Below the pieces are notes generated by a model that had not been told where the DNA came from, did no database searches, and worked only from the letters and a program-made list of their open reading frames with translations. DNA of 64,000 nt. It comes from an uncultured Dehalococcoidia bacterium (GTDB lineage: Bacteria > Chloroflexota > Dehalococcoidia > Lucifugimonadales > UBA1123). Location: assembly GCA_951812505.1 (NCBI GenBank), contig CATOSI010000001.1, positions 496,001-560,000 on the forward strand, in the 5' to 3' direction. Shown piece by piece: positions 52,491 through 60,431 of this stretch; position 1 is the first letter of the stretch, and every line of letters begins with the position of its first letter. The translations under genes and the position numbers were made by a program.

Positions 52491-54041
52491 CTAGCTTTCA
52501 TTCCTGATGAAATCGGCTATGCGCTCCCCAATCATCATGGTCGTTACATTAGTGTTGGCGCGCACGCAGTCCGGCATGATGGAGGCGTCGGCCACTCTCA
52601 GGCCCTCTATCCCATGTACCCTGCCGAACTGGTCAACAACGCTCGTAGGGTCCGACGCAGGCCCCATCCTGCATGTGCTTGTGAGGTGATTCCCAGTGAC
52701 GACTTCTCGCCGCAGCCACTCGTCCAGCGTGTCGTCCGACTCAAGTGCGGACTGCGGTGGCTCGGTAATCTCCTCGATAATTTCGTCGAAGTCAGAGTGC
52801 CTGGCCAGCTCTATTGCCTTGTGGACCCCCTCACGTGCCCTCTCCAGGTCGAATGGGTCTTCGAGCAGGTTCACATTAATGTCCGGTTCGTCATGCGGAT
52901 CGGCGGACCTGAGCCTTATCTCACCCTTGCTCATGGCCAGGTAGATCGCCGCGACGAAGCGGATGCCGATTGGCTCCATCCGGTCGCCGCCCCTGTCCAC
53001 GCGCGCACTGGCGAAATTCATAGGCCACAGCAGCATATCGTCCCTCAGGGGCGAACCCGACGACGTGTAGCGTAATCCAATCTGGAGCCTCGGGGAGAGT
53101 CCATCCAACGGAAAGCCCTCCTTGGTTCTGAACGTAATAAAGATCAATGGATGGTCGCTGAGGTTCCGGCCGACCCCCGGAAGGTCATGCACGACGGAGA
53201 TCCCATGCTCAGAAAGATGCGCTGCCGGACCGACCCCTGAAAGCATGAGAATCTGCGGATTGGCGACTGTGCCGCAACTCATCACAATCTCATTTGCCTC
53301 CACTACGAAAGTCTCGCCTCCACTCTCGACCTCCACGCCTGTCGCGCGCTTACCGTCGAAGACCAATCGCCGGACGTGACAGTCCGAGCGGATCGTCAGA
53401 TTGAGTCGGTGTCGCGCGGTCGGCAGGTATCCGAGAGCGGTGCTGATGCGAATACCGTTCGGGTTATTGAACGCCATTGGCACTACGCCGGAGGCGTCCG
53501 GGTTGTTTATGTCGTAGGTAGTGGGATTTCCTGCTTCCACACAGGCGTTGTAGAACGCGGTCTGGGGCGGAAGCCAGTCCTCCTGCTTGAACCTGTGGAC
53601 GACTATTGGCCCATCCGTCCCATGGAAGTCGTCGTGTACGTCGGTATCGGTCTCTATGGCGCGATAGAACGGCATTACCTTGTCGAAAGTCCACTCGTCG
53701 TTTCCCCACGACGCCCACCGCTCGAAGTCCTCCGGCAGCGCACGCATGAAGACCTGGCCGTTGATCGCGCTTGTACCTCCGGTCACCTTACCCCTCGCCA
53801 CGAGCATTGGCCCTGACACGTCATTGGCCCTGCCTGTGAACTGCCAGTTGTGTTCGTCGCTGACGGTCACATCAGTCGCGGTCGCGTAGCCGTACTTCAG
53901 CTCGTCGGGTAGGGTCTCGAAGTCGGGATAGTCGGGGCCGGCTTCGAGCAGGAGGACAGAGCGTTCGGGGTCTTCTGAAAGACGTGTCGCCGCCACGCCC
54001 CCGCCCGATCCCGCTCCAAGAACGATAACGTCGTACTTCAT
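52491..54041 (-). CDS. GMC family FAD-dependent oxidoreductase (choline dehydrogenase-like)
   Basis: About 516 residues. The FAD-binding Rossmann motif 'DVIVLGAGSGGGVAATRLSEDP' is at the N-terminus; 'ARGKVTGGTSAINGQVFMR' is the first GMC signature, 'GTVANPQILMLSGVGPAAHL' the second, and the C-terminal catalytic region has 'TGNHLTSTCRMGPA'. Family members oxidise alcohols; the substrate is unknown. The ORF is open to 54110, but the ATG at 54041 has GGGGAGG eight bases upstream and matches the family start. It diverges from the LLM monooxygenase gene. Confidence 0.93.
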   Translation of the reverse strand: MKYDVIVLGAGSGGGVAATRLSEDPERSVLLLEAGPDYPDFETLPDELKYGYATATDVTVSDEHNWQFTGRANDVSGPMLVARGKVTGGTSAINGQVFMRALPEDFERWASWGNDEWTFDKVMPFYRAIETDTDVHDDFHGTDGPIVVHRFKQEDWLPPQTAFYNACVEAGNPTTYDINNPDASGVVPMAFNNPNGIRISTALGYLPTARHRLNLTIRSDCHVRRLVFDGKRATGVEVESGGETFVVEANEIVMSCGTVANPQILMLSGVGPAAHLSEHGISVVHDLPGVGRNLSDHPLIFITFRTKEGFPLDGLSPRLQIGLRYTSSGSPLRDDMLLWPMNFASARVDRGGDRMEPIGIRFVAAIYLAMSKGEIRLRSADPHDEPDINVNLLEDPFDLERAREGVHKAIELARHSDFDEIIEEITEPPQSALESDDTLDEWLRREVVTGNHLTSTCRMGPASDPTSVVDQFGRVHGIEGLRVADASIMPDCVRANTNVTTMMIGERIADFIRNES

Positions 54042-54169
54042 GGGTATGCCTCCCCGCGAAACTATGTGACTGCGGGGATGATACGCCAAATGTGCTGCCC
54101 TGCCAATCATTGACCCCCGCCAATCCCGTTGCTACACTCGCGCCGACATTGGCCCCAGGAGGCACTGGC

Positions 54170-55096
54170 ATGGAATACGGATTCTCTCTTCCCAAATCAA
54201 CGGACGGCGACGCGCTGATAAAATTCGCGCAGGCCGTCGAAGGCCTAGGCTTCGAGTCCGTCTGGATGGGCGATCACATCGTCCTGCCCAGCGAGGAGAC
54301 CGACCAGTATCCCTACACTCCTGACGGTCGCTTCGTCTCCCGCCCTGACGATCCCCAGATGGAGACGCTGATCACCCTCAGCTACATTGCCTCCTCGACG
54401 AAGCGGGTAGCAATCGGCAGCACGGTCGTCATAGTCCCGTACCGCAACCCGATTCTCCAGGCGAAGATGTTTGCGACGCTCGACGTCCTGACTAAGGGTC
54501 GCGCGGTGTGCGGCGTAGGTGTAGGCTGGCTGGAGAAGGAGTTCGACGTTCTCGGCGCTTCATACAAGGAACGTGGCCCTGTGACTGACGAGTACCTCGA
54601 GATTTTCAAGACGCTCTGGAAGGACAAAGAGCCGGAATATCACGGCGAACACTACGACTTCGATGGCATCTACTTCGCGCCCAAGCCTGTCCGCGACGGC
54701 CACATCCCCATCTGGGTCGGCGGACACACAAGGCGCGCCGTCCGCAGGACCGTCAAGTACGGCGACGCCTGGCATCCGACCCGCCAGTCGCCGGAGTTCG
54801 TCGCCTCCCACCTTCCTTACCTGAGAGAATTCAGCAACGAGATGGAACGCGACCCCGACGAAATCACCATCTCCCTCAAGCGCACGCTCCACTTCACCGA
54901 TATAGGACTCGATGAGGGCCCATCCAATCCCTCCAACAGCGCGCTCATCGCCTCCACCGGAGAGGTCATCGAGGACGCAAAAGCCTGCGCCGAGATCGGC
55001 ATCCAGCAGCTCACCTTCGACTTCCGCACACCGGATATAGACGACTGCATCCGAACAATGGAGCATTTCGCCGAGTCGGTAGCGGGGAGAATCTGA
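54170..55096 (+). CDS. LLM-class flavin-dependent oxidoreductase (luciferase-like)
   Basis: A 308-residue TIM-barrel enzyme using reduced FMN or F420. 'GLGFESVWMGDHIVLP' is the family opening, with 'STVVIVPYRNPILQAKMFATLDVLTKGRAVCGVGVGW' pieces and 'IPIWVGGHTRRAVRR'. The ORF opens at 54092 but the ATG at 54170 has AGGAGG seven bases upstream. Enzymes of this type oxidise varied organic compounds and are expanded in SAR202. It is divergently oriented to the GMC gene, which may act in the same pathway. Confidence 0.92.
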   Translation: MEYGFSLPKSTDGDALIKFAQAVEGLGFESVWMGDHIVLPSEETDQYPYTPDGRFVSRPDDPQMETLITLSYIASSTKRVAIGSTVVIVPYRNPILQAKMFATLDVLTKGRAVCGVGVGWLEKEFDVLGASYKERGPVTDEYLEIFKTLWKDKEPEYHGEHYDFDGIYFAPKPVRDGHIPIWVGGHTRRAVRRTVKYGDAWHPTRQSPEFVASHLPYLREFSNEMERDPDEITISLKRTLHFTDIGLDEGPSNPSNSALIASTGEVIEDAKACAEIGIQQLTFDFRTPDIDDCIRTMEHFAESVAGRI

Positions 55097-55137
55097 CGGC
55101 GCCGTCAATCGCGTCAGACCCGCTCCCACACTTTTTC

Positions 55138-55169
55138 TGTCATACTCGCGAAAGAGGGCATCCACAGGC
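55138..55169 (+). repeat. Degenerate family A repeat
   Basis: CTGTCATACTCGCGAAAGAGGGCATCCACAGG matches the family A core with several changes that weaken the hairpin. It is in the 398-base gap before the enolase-family gene; the rest of the gap holds repeat family C and no gene. Confidence 0.6.
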
Positions 55170-55331
55170 TCGGGGCGTAGTGCCCTCGCATTGCTGGCGT
55201 GTCCTATAAACGCCAACTCGTCTCTTTCTGTACTCTGGCCGACCAAGTGTGCTAAACTGTTCGCATGATGAACCCGTCTGGTACATACGAAACATAAGTC
55301 AGGACTTATCCATGAACCTCACGGGGCGGAA

Positions 55332-55470
55332 GAAAAATTTTTTATGTAGCTAAACTCAGGTCAACTCAGGTCAATCTCAGGTGTTCTAATCACCTGTTGC
55401 TCTCCTGTTGCCCTACCAGAAGCCACCTGTGCAATTATAAACCTGAATATATGAACTCCGCGAATCCGCC
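55332..55470 (+). repeat. 139-base dispersed repeat, family C, copy 2
   Basis: Begins GAAAAATTTTTTATGTAGC and matches the inverted copy at 11421-11559 over the same 139 bases. Three CTCAGG direct repeats begin 10 and 11 bases apart, followed by CAGGTG-TTCTAAT-CACCTG (inverted repeat), more CCTGT/CACCTGT motifs and an ATTATAAA box. It ends 25 bases before the start codon of the enolase-family gene. Confidence 0.8.
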
Positions 55471-55494
55471 AATCAACTCAGAACGGAGCTGACC

Positions 55495-56646
55495 ATGAAG
55501 ATAACCGACATCAACGCGTTCGTCACCAAGCCCCCCGGCGCTTTCTCCAACTACGTCTTCGTCAAGGTCTCCACCGACGAGGGTATCGTAGGCTGGGGCG
55601 AATCGAGCATCGGAGCCACCTCCGTCGCCGCCGTCATAGAGGAGTTCGGCGCCGCGATCATCGGCAAGGATCCCTTCCGAATCGAAGAACACTGGCAGGA
55701 TATGTACCACCTCCACCACAACATCCGAGGAGGAGCGCTCCAGATGGCCGCCATATCCGGCATCGAGATAGCGCTCTGGGACATCAAGGGAAAGGCCCTG
55801 AACGTCCCCGTCTATGAACTTCTGGGCGGCGCGATGCGCGACAAGCTCTGGACCTACGGACGCTTTGACGGCGTTGATCCCGCCGCCGCCGTCGAGACCG
55901 CCATGTCCTTCGTCGAAGACGGCTACACCGCGCTCAAGGGAGACCCCTTCGGACACCAGGGCATCTTCACCTCCCCCGAGTCCGAACGCGATGCAATAGC
56001 CAAGGTCAAGGCCGTGCGCGAAGCCGTCGGCGACGACGTAGAACTCCTCGTCGAGGTTCACGGAAGGCTCACCCCCGCAGAGGCGATCAGGATAGGGGAG
56101 CAGCTAGAACCGTACCGCCCCTTCTTCTACGAGGAGCCTGTCCCACCGCAGAACATTGACGCAATGGTTCGCGTCGCGCAGGCAATCAACATCCCAATTG
56201 CCACCGGCGAGCGAATCTACACCAAGTGGGGATTCAAGGACCTGCTGGAAAAACAGGCGGTCGCGGTGGTGCAGCCCGACGTCTGCCATGCCGGGGGAAT
56301 CAGCGAACTCAAGAAGATAGCCGCCATGGCCGAGACTTACTACGTCGGTTTCGCGCCGCATAATCCCTACGGCCCGATCAACACAATGGCCGCCATTCAC
56401 GTTGATGCCTGCACCCCCAACTTCCTCATCCAGGAAGGCGGTCACGCACCCTGGTTCGACTCGATCATGACCGCCCCCTTCAAGCGCCAGACCGACGGCT
56501 ATTTCGACCTCCCGACCGAGCCCGGAATCGGTGTCGAAATAGACGAAGACGCCCTCATCGCCAACCCCCAGGGAATCCCCGAAACCGGAGGCGGATACAG
56601 AAGCCGCTTCACCATGCCCTCCCGACAGCAAAACCACTGGGTATAA
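55495..56646 (+). CDS. Mandelate racemase/muconate lactonizing family protein (galactonate dehydratase-like)
   Basis: A 383-residue enolase-superfamily enzyme. The N-terminal capping domain begins 'KITDINAFVTKPPGAF'; barrel residues are 'YTALKGDPFGHQG' (Lys strand), the metal strands 'LLVEVHGRL', 'FFYEEPVPPQ' and 'IATGERIYTKWGF', and the His base in 'FAPHNPYGPINTMA'. This pattern is like D-galactonate dehydratase relatives, which dehydrate sugar acids. Nearby uronate dehydrogenase-like and sugar-kinase genes support acid-sugar use. Repeat family C is directly upstream. Confidence 0.87.
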   Translation: MKITDINAFVTKPPGAFSNYVFVKVSTDEGIVGWGESSIGATSVAAVIEEFGAAIIGKDPFRIEEHWQDMYHLHHNIRGGALQMAAISGIEIALWDIKGKALNVPVYELLGGAMRDKLWTYGRFDGVDPAAAVETAMSFVEDGYTALKGDPFGHQGIFTSPESERDAIAKVKAVREAVGDDVELLVEVHGRLTPAEAIRIGEQLEPYRPFFYEEPVPPQNIDAMVRVAQAINIPIATGERIYTKWGFKDLLEKQAVAVVQPDVCHAGGISELKKIAAMAETYYVGFAPHNPYGPINTMAAIHVDACTPNFLIQEGGHAPWFDSIMTAPFKRQTDGYFDLPTEPGIGVEIDEDALIANPQGIPETGGGYRSRFTMPSRQQNHWV

Positions 56647-56710
56647 GCCGACCAGACGAACACAGTAGTGGGGTTCAGTGCTTGAAAGTACGGGAAGACG
56701 ATTGCAAAAG

Positions 56711-56748
56711 TCCCTTCCCCCTTGACGGGGAAGGTTAGGATGGGGGTG
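56711..56748 (-). repeat. Degenerate family B repeat
   Basis: CCCTTCCCCCTTGACGGGGAAGGTTAGGATGGGGGTG, the inverse of the element at 11287, with hairpin CTTCCCC/GGGGAAG. It lies immediately upstream of the hicA ORF. Confidence 0.55.
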
Positions 56749-56825
56749 ACCGGCTTCTATACTTGGTACTGCTGCGCTCTGGATCGAACAGTGATGAGAC
56801 TTATGCAAATTTCTCATTACGGGAA

Positions 56826-56996
56826 ATGAAGAGGATAGTCGAGCGGGACGGGTGGTATCATGTGAGAACGCGAGGCAGCCACCGTCAGTACAAGCATAGG
56901 CTTAAGCCAGGAACGGTTACGATTTCGGGTAGGGATAGTAAGGACTTACCCCGTTGGTTGGAGGTCAGCATTTTGAAGCAGGCAGGCTTGAGGTGA
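56826..56996 (+). CDS. hicA: HicA-family mRNA interferase toxin
   Basis: HicA is a small double-stranded-RNA-binding-fold ribonuclease that cuts mRNA. 'RDGWYHVRTRGSHRQYKH' carries the catalytic His in GSHRQ, followed by 'GTVTISGRDSKDLPRWLEVSILKQAGL'. The conserved first helix seems to begin before the first ATG: the codons upstream read SLREMKRIVE but have no start codon nearby, and the ORF opens only at TTG 56763 in an unlike sequence. So the N-terminus is uncertain and may be damaged. hicB follows 7 bases later. Confidence 0.82.
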   Translation: MKRIVERDGWYHVRTRGSHRQYKHRLKPGTVTISGRDSKDLPRWLEVSILKQAGLR

Positions 56997-57003
56997 ATGA
57001 CAA

Positions 57004-57318
57004 ATGGCTAAATATGCCGTCGTAATCGAAAAGACGGGTAACGGATACGCGGCTGGCCTCCCCGCTCTGCCAGGCTGCGTGGCGGCAGGCGACACGCTGG
57101 AAGAAACCAAAGCCTTGATTGTGGAGGCAGTCAGATTCCACTTCGAGGCGCTGACGGAAGATGGTTTGCCTATTCCCGAACCTCTCCCGCCCGAGTCCTG
57201 GGAAGAAGAATACGGGATGCCAATTCCCGAGTCTGTCGAACCAGGATTGTTCATCGAGATCTCTGTACCCCAGGACGTTCCCGCCTCGGCGCGCTCGAAT
57301 CTCAAAATAACCTACTAG
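57004..57318 (+). CDS. hicB: HicB-family antitoxin
   Basis: A 104-residue protein whose N-terminal half is the RNase-H-like HicB fold: 'KYAVVIEKTGNGYAAGLPALPGCVAAGDTLEET' and 'EAVRFHFEALTEDGLPIPEP'. The C-terminal end is short and shows no clear ribbon-helix-helix or HTH, so it probably does not bind DNA in the usual way. It neutralises HicA in known systems. A family A repeat follows it directly. Confidence 0.88.
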   Translation: MAKYAVVIEKTGNGYAAGLPALPGCVAAGDTLEETKALIVEAVRFHFEALTEDGLPIPEPLPPESWEEEYGMPIPESVEPGLFIEISVPQDVPASARSNLKITY

Positions 57319-57335
57319 GCCGTGTTGACATTTAC

Positions 57336-57375
57336 CGTCATTCCCGTGAAAACGGGAATCCAGGGGTGTGGGGGT
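57336..57375 (+). repeat. Short palindromic interspersed repeat, family A
   Basis: CGTCATTCCCGTGAAAACGGGAATCCAGGGGTGTGGGG. Relative to the 6065 copy two bases differ (C to T and G to A), and they are compensatory: ATTCCCGT pairs with ACGGGAAT. The GGTGTGGGG tail is shared with the 6065 copy. Confidence 0.85.
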
Positions 57376-57458
57376 GTGGCCTGATTAGTCGCGATTTAGC
57401 TTGTTTGGAACGTTCAATTTTCAAATGTCAACAGAACCTAGAAATAATGGGAGTCCAC

Positions 57459-58532
57459 ATGAAGATAACCGGATTCAAGACGAGTATCGTAGAACTTCCC
57501 AGAGACTCCGGACCGATGGGCGCGTCCGCGCTGTTCGTAACGCTCAAGATACGTACCGACGACGGCGTGGAGGGAATCGGTTACGCCGGTTTCACCTCCG
57601 CCCTCATGATGAAGGCGCTAAAGGAGACGCTGGACGCCTTGACTGCACAGGCTATTGGCTCCGACCCAATGATGATTGAAGCCATTGGCGCAAGGCTTCT
57701 CACACTCGGTGGAGGCGGCTCGCCCTCGGGTCTGGTGACAAGGGCAGTCTCCGCCATAGACGTCGCCCTCTGGGACATCCGCGGAAAGGCGCTCGGACAG
57801 CCGGTGTACAGGTTGCTCGGAGGTTTCGCAGACCGCGTACCCGCATACGCCAGCGGCCATCTCTGGCGCACCTACGACCTCGATATGCTCGCCAAAACGG
57901 GCCCCGAGATCGTGGAAAGCGGCTTCAGAGCCATGAAATTCAGGATGGGCGCCGAAGACAGCGACGCCAAGGAAATAGAGCGGATGCGTGTAATGCGCGA
58001 GGCCATCGGCGACAATATAGACCTCATGGTGGACATCAACCAGGGCTGGGACATCAACACCACACTCAGAATCGGTCGCCTCATGGCCGACTACAACCTG
58101 TACTGGCTCGAAGACCCTACGCACTACCAGGACTACGTCGGCTATGCCCGAATCGCGGACGCACTCGACACGCCCATCGCCACCGGCGAGTACCACTACG
58201 GCGCCGTCCCGTTCCGACACATGCTCGAAAACCGCTCACTGGACATCGTAATGGTTGACCTCCTGCGGGTAGGCGGTCTGACAGGCTTCATGAAAGTCGC
58301 GCACATGGCGGAGATTTACAATCTTCCCGTCGTCAGCCACCTCGCCACAGAGGTACTGGCCCATGCCATAGCCGCCGCTCCCAACGGAATCTACGTCGAG
58401 CACATGCCCTGGACATTCGACCTCTTCACCACCGAGCCTGTGATTGAGGACGGGATGATAGTCCTCCCCCAGTCTCCAGGCCTCGGCGTCGAGTTCGACG
58501 AGGACAAGCTGACCAGGTACGTGGTCGGCTAG
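57459..58532 (+). CDS. Mandelate racemase/muconate lactonizing family protein
   Basis: A 357-residue enolase-superfamily enzyme, distinct from the one at 55495. It begins 'KITGFKTSIVELPRD'; the Lys strand is 'FRAMKFRMGAED' (KxR), metal strands are 'LMVDINQGWD', 'YWLEDPTHYQD' and 'IATGEYHYGA', and the His base is in 'VVSHLATEVLAH'. The ORF opens at 57366 within a repeat, but the ATG at 57459 has GGAG about 7 bases upstream and gives the family N-terminus. It meets the convergent lyase gene with a 4-base overlap. Substrate unknown, probably an acid sugar. Confidence 0.87.
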   Translation: MKITGFKTSIVELPRDSGPMGASALFVTLKIRTDDGVEGIGYAGFTSALMMKALKETLDALTAQAIGSDPMMIEAIGARLLTLGGGGSPSGLVTRAVSAIDVALWDIRGKALGQPVYRLLGGFADRVPAYASGHLWRTYDLDMLAKTGPEIVESGFRAMKFRMGAEDSDAKEIERMRVMREAIGDNIDLMVDINQGWDINTTLRIGRLMADYNLYWLEDPTHYQDYVGYARIADALDTPIATGEYHYGAVPFRHMLENRSLDIVMVDLLRVGGLTGFMKVAHMAEIYNLPVVSHLATEVLAHAIAAAPNGIYVEHMPWTFDLFTTEPVIEDGMIVLPQSPGLGVEFDEDKLTRYVVG

Positions 58533-59392
58533 TCCTGCCCTTGGAAAAGACTGTCCATCCGCTCGTATTCTGAATAGCGTATGAGTTCATATAACTCGGC
58601 CCGCGTCTGCATGTCGCCGACAAGATTCTTCTGAGTGCCGCGCGAAAGCGTCTCGGACATGGCTCGTTTCATGGCCTTGGCCGCCACCCTCAGCGAAGTG
58701 ACCGGGAAAATGACCAATTCGTAACCCAGAGCGTGGAATTGCTGGACTGTGAGATACGGTGTCTTTCCGAATTCGGTCATGTTTGCTAGCAGGGGAGCGT
58801 CAACCCGCTGCGCGTACTCGGCGAATTCCGACTCCGACTCCAGAGCCTCCGGGAAGATGATGTCCGCCCCCGCTTCCAGGTATTGATGCCCACGCCGGAC
58901 GGCCTCATCCATTCCGTACACCGCCTTGGAGTCCGTGCGCGCGATGATCAGAGACGAATTTCGTGATTCTGTCGCCGCCCTTATCTTGGCGACGAATTCC
59001 TCGGCCGGAACGATCTGCTTGCCTTCAAGGTGTCCGCACCGCTTGGGCATTACCTGGTCTTCGATCTGAATCGCCGCCGCGCCTGCGGCCTCGAGGTCGC
59101 TCACCATTCTGTAAACGTTTAGCGTCTCTCCGAACCCGGTATCTGCGTCCACAATCAGAGGCAAGCTCGTGGCCCTCGTTATCCATCGAACCGCCGTTGT
59201 AAGTTCGTCCAGCGTGAAGAGGCCGATGTCCGGTATCCCAAGACTCGCCGAAAATGCCGCACCTGAGAAATACAGCGCCCGGAATCCCACTTGCTCGGCT
59301 ATCAATGCGGAAAGCGGGTTGAACACACCCGCCACCGGCAGCGCGCCATCCTCGGAAATGATTTGGCGCACGTTTTCGGCCCTACGGTTCAT
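58529..59392 (-). CDS. Isocitrate lyase/PEP mutase family protein (2-methylisocitrate lyase-like)
   Basis: A 287-residue TIM-barrel lyase. 'YFSGAAFSASLGIPDIGLFTLDE' is the phosphate/carboxylate-binding opening, 'LIVDADTGFGE' holds the Mg Asp residues, and 'IQIEDQVMPKRCGHLEGK' carries the catalytic KRCGH loop found in lyase-type members. It could be a methylisocitrate lyase, dimethylmalate lyase or carboxyphosphonate mutase relative. Its position among sugar-acid genes suggests C-C cleavage of a small acid. Confidence 0.87.
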   Translation of the reverse strand: MNRRAENVRQIISEDGALPVAGVFNPLSALIAEQVGFRALYFSGAAFSASLGIPDIGLFTLDELTTAVRWITRATSLPLIVDADTGFGETLNVYRMVSDLEAAGAAAIQIEDQVMPKRCGHLEGKQIVPAEEFVAKIRAATESRNSSLIIARTDSKAVYGMDEAVRRGHQYLEAGADIIFPEALESESEFAEYAQRVDAPLLANMTEFGKTPYLTVQQFHALGYELVIFPVTSLRVAAKAMKRAMSETLSRGTQKNLVGDMQTRAELYELIRYSEYERMDSLFQGQD

Positions 59393-59407
59393 CGGACACT
59401 CGCCCCA

Positions 59408-60208
59408 CTATCTGCCCATGAAGTCGGTTTTGCCCTCGATGGGCGTCCACTCCTCACCCGCGTTGTCTTCAGGACGGTAGCCTATGAGTCTCTCGCCGTC
59501 TGTTATGTCCCAAATGAGCAGGTCGTTGTTGGACATACCATGCACGATGGCGAATCCGACGGACGGGGCAGCCTCCACGGCCTTCTGAATCAGCTGGGCG
59601 GTGTCGCGGTGACTCATCCACAGTGAAAGCGCGGCTGGGTGAAAGGTCGGGTCGTCCGGCGTCATAACCCACCCGATGCGCAGGCAGATGACCGACAGCC
59701 CATATTCGTCATGGTAATAGCTCCCCAGAACCTCACCGAAAGCCTTGCTGACTCCGTAGAAACTGTCAGGCCGCATATCGCGATGATCGAGCATCCTGAA
59801 TGGACGTCTGACTTCGGTCAGCCTGCCATCGTATATAGCCTTGTAGGGGTCGTCCTTCAGCGGATAGAACCCTATGACATGGTTCGTGCTTGCCAGAATG
59901 ACGCGACTCGCGCCGGCCTCACGCGCAGCTTCGTAAACATTTCGTGTCCCTATGATGTTATTGTCTAGCGTGGACTCCCAGGATGCGAGCGGACTGGGAT
60001 CTGCGCCGAGATGAACGACCACTTCCACCCCATCGAATGCGGGCGTGATGGTGTCGAAGTCGGCGATGTCGCCTACATGCGAGTCTGGCCAGCCGCAGTC
60101 CACCCTGTCCAGTCCAACCAGGTCGTATCTATATCCGAGCTTGTCCTTTATGATCCCGCCTATCTGTCCGGCCGCGCCGGTTACTAGGACCCGTGTCTTG
60201 GTACTCAA
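59408..60208 (-). CDS. NAD-dependent epimerase/dehydratase (uronate dehydrogenase-like)
   Basis: A 266-residue extended SDR protein. The NAD motif is 'VLVTGAAGQIGGIIKDKL', the acidic residue for the ribose follows in 'GLDRVD', and the active site is 'ASTNHVIGFY' with 'YGVSKAFGE' (YxxxK). The sequence pattern, including SSNHxxGFY-like and the short length, matches uronate dehydrogenases that oxidise galacturonate or glucuronate to lactones. It neighbours two acid-sugar dehydratase-like genes. Confidence 0.87.
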   Translation of the reverse strand: MSTKTRVLVTGAAGQIGGIIKDKLGYRYDLVGLDRVDCGWPDSHVGDIADFDTITPAFDGVEVVVHLGADPSPLASWESTLDNNIIGTRNVYEAAREAGASRVILASTNHVIGFYPLKDDPYKAIYDGRLTEVRRPFRMLDHRDMRPDSFYGVSKAFGEVLGSYYHDEYGLSVICLRIGWVMTPDDPTFHPAALSLWMSHRDTAQLIQKAVEAAPSVGFAIVHGMSNNDLLIWDITDGERLIGYRPEDNAGEEWTPIEGKTDFMGR

Positions 60209-60260
60209 TTCATGTCACTCGCTTTCATTCAATTCCGTCGGCGAACTGGTATAGAATATG

Positions 60261-60353
60261 TCAGGCGCCTCCCCTGAATGCCAGAATCAGGGTAATGGCA
60301 ACCAGCGGCACGACTATCATCCATAGTAGTCTTCTCGGGCTGAATTGGAACAT
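60261..60353 (-). CDS. Possible 30-residue single-helix membrane peptide
   Basis: A short ORF not in the track: MFQFSPRRLLWMIVV then PLVAITLILAFRGGA. It has a basic N-terminus and one hydrophobic helix. AGGA lies 8 bases before the ATG. It is 53 bases upstream of the uronate dehydrogenase-like gene on the same strand. Support is limited to sequence properties and the ribosome-binding site. Confidence 0.4.
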   Translation of the reverse strand: MFQFSPRRLLWMIVVPLVAITLILAFRGGA

Positions 60354-60431
60354 GGGACGCGTCCTGCGAAGTCTGTATATGTGGGCGCATGAATACTATC
60401 ACAAACGGAATCAGGCGGAGGGACGACCGAG

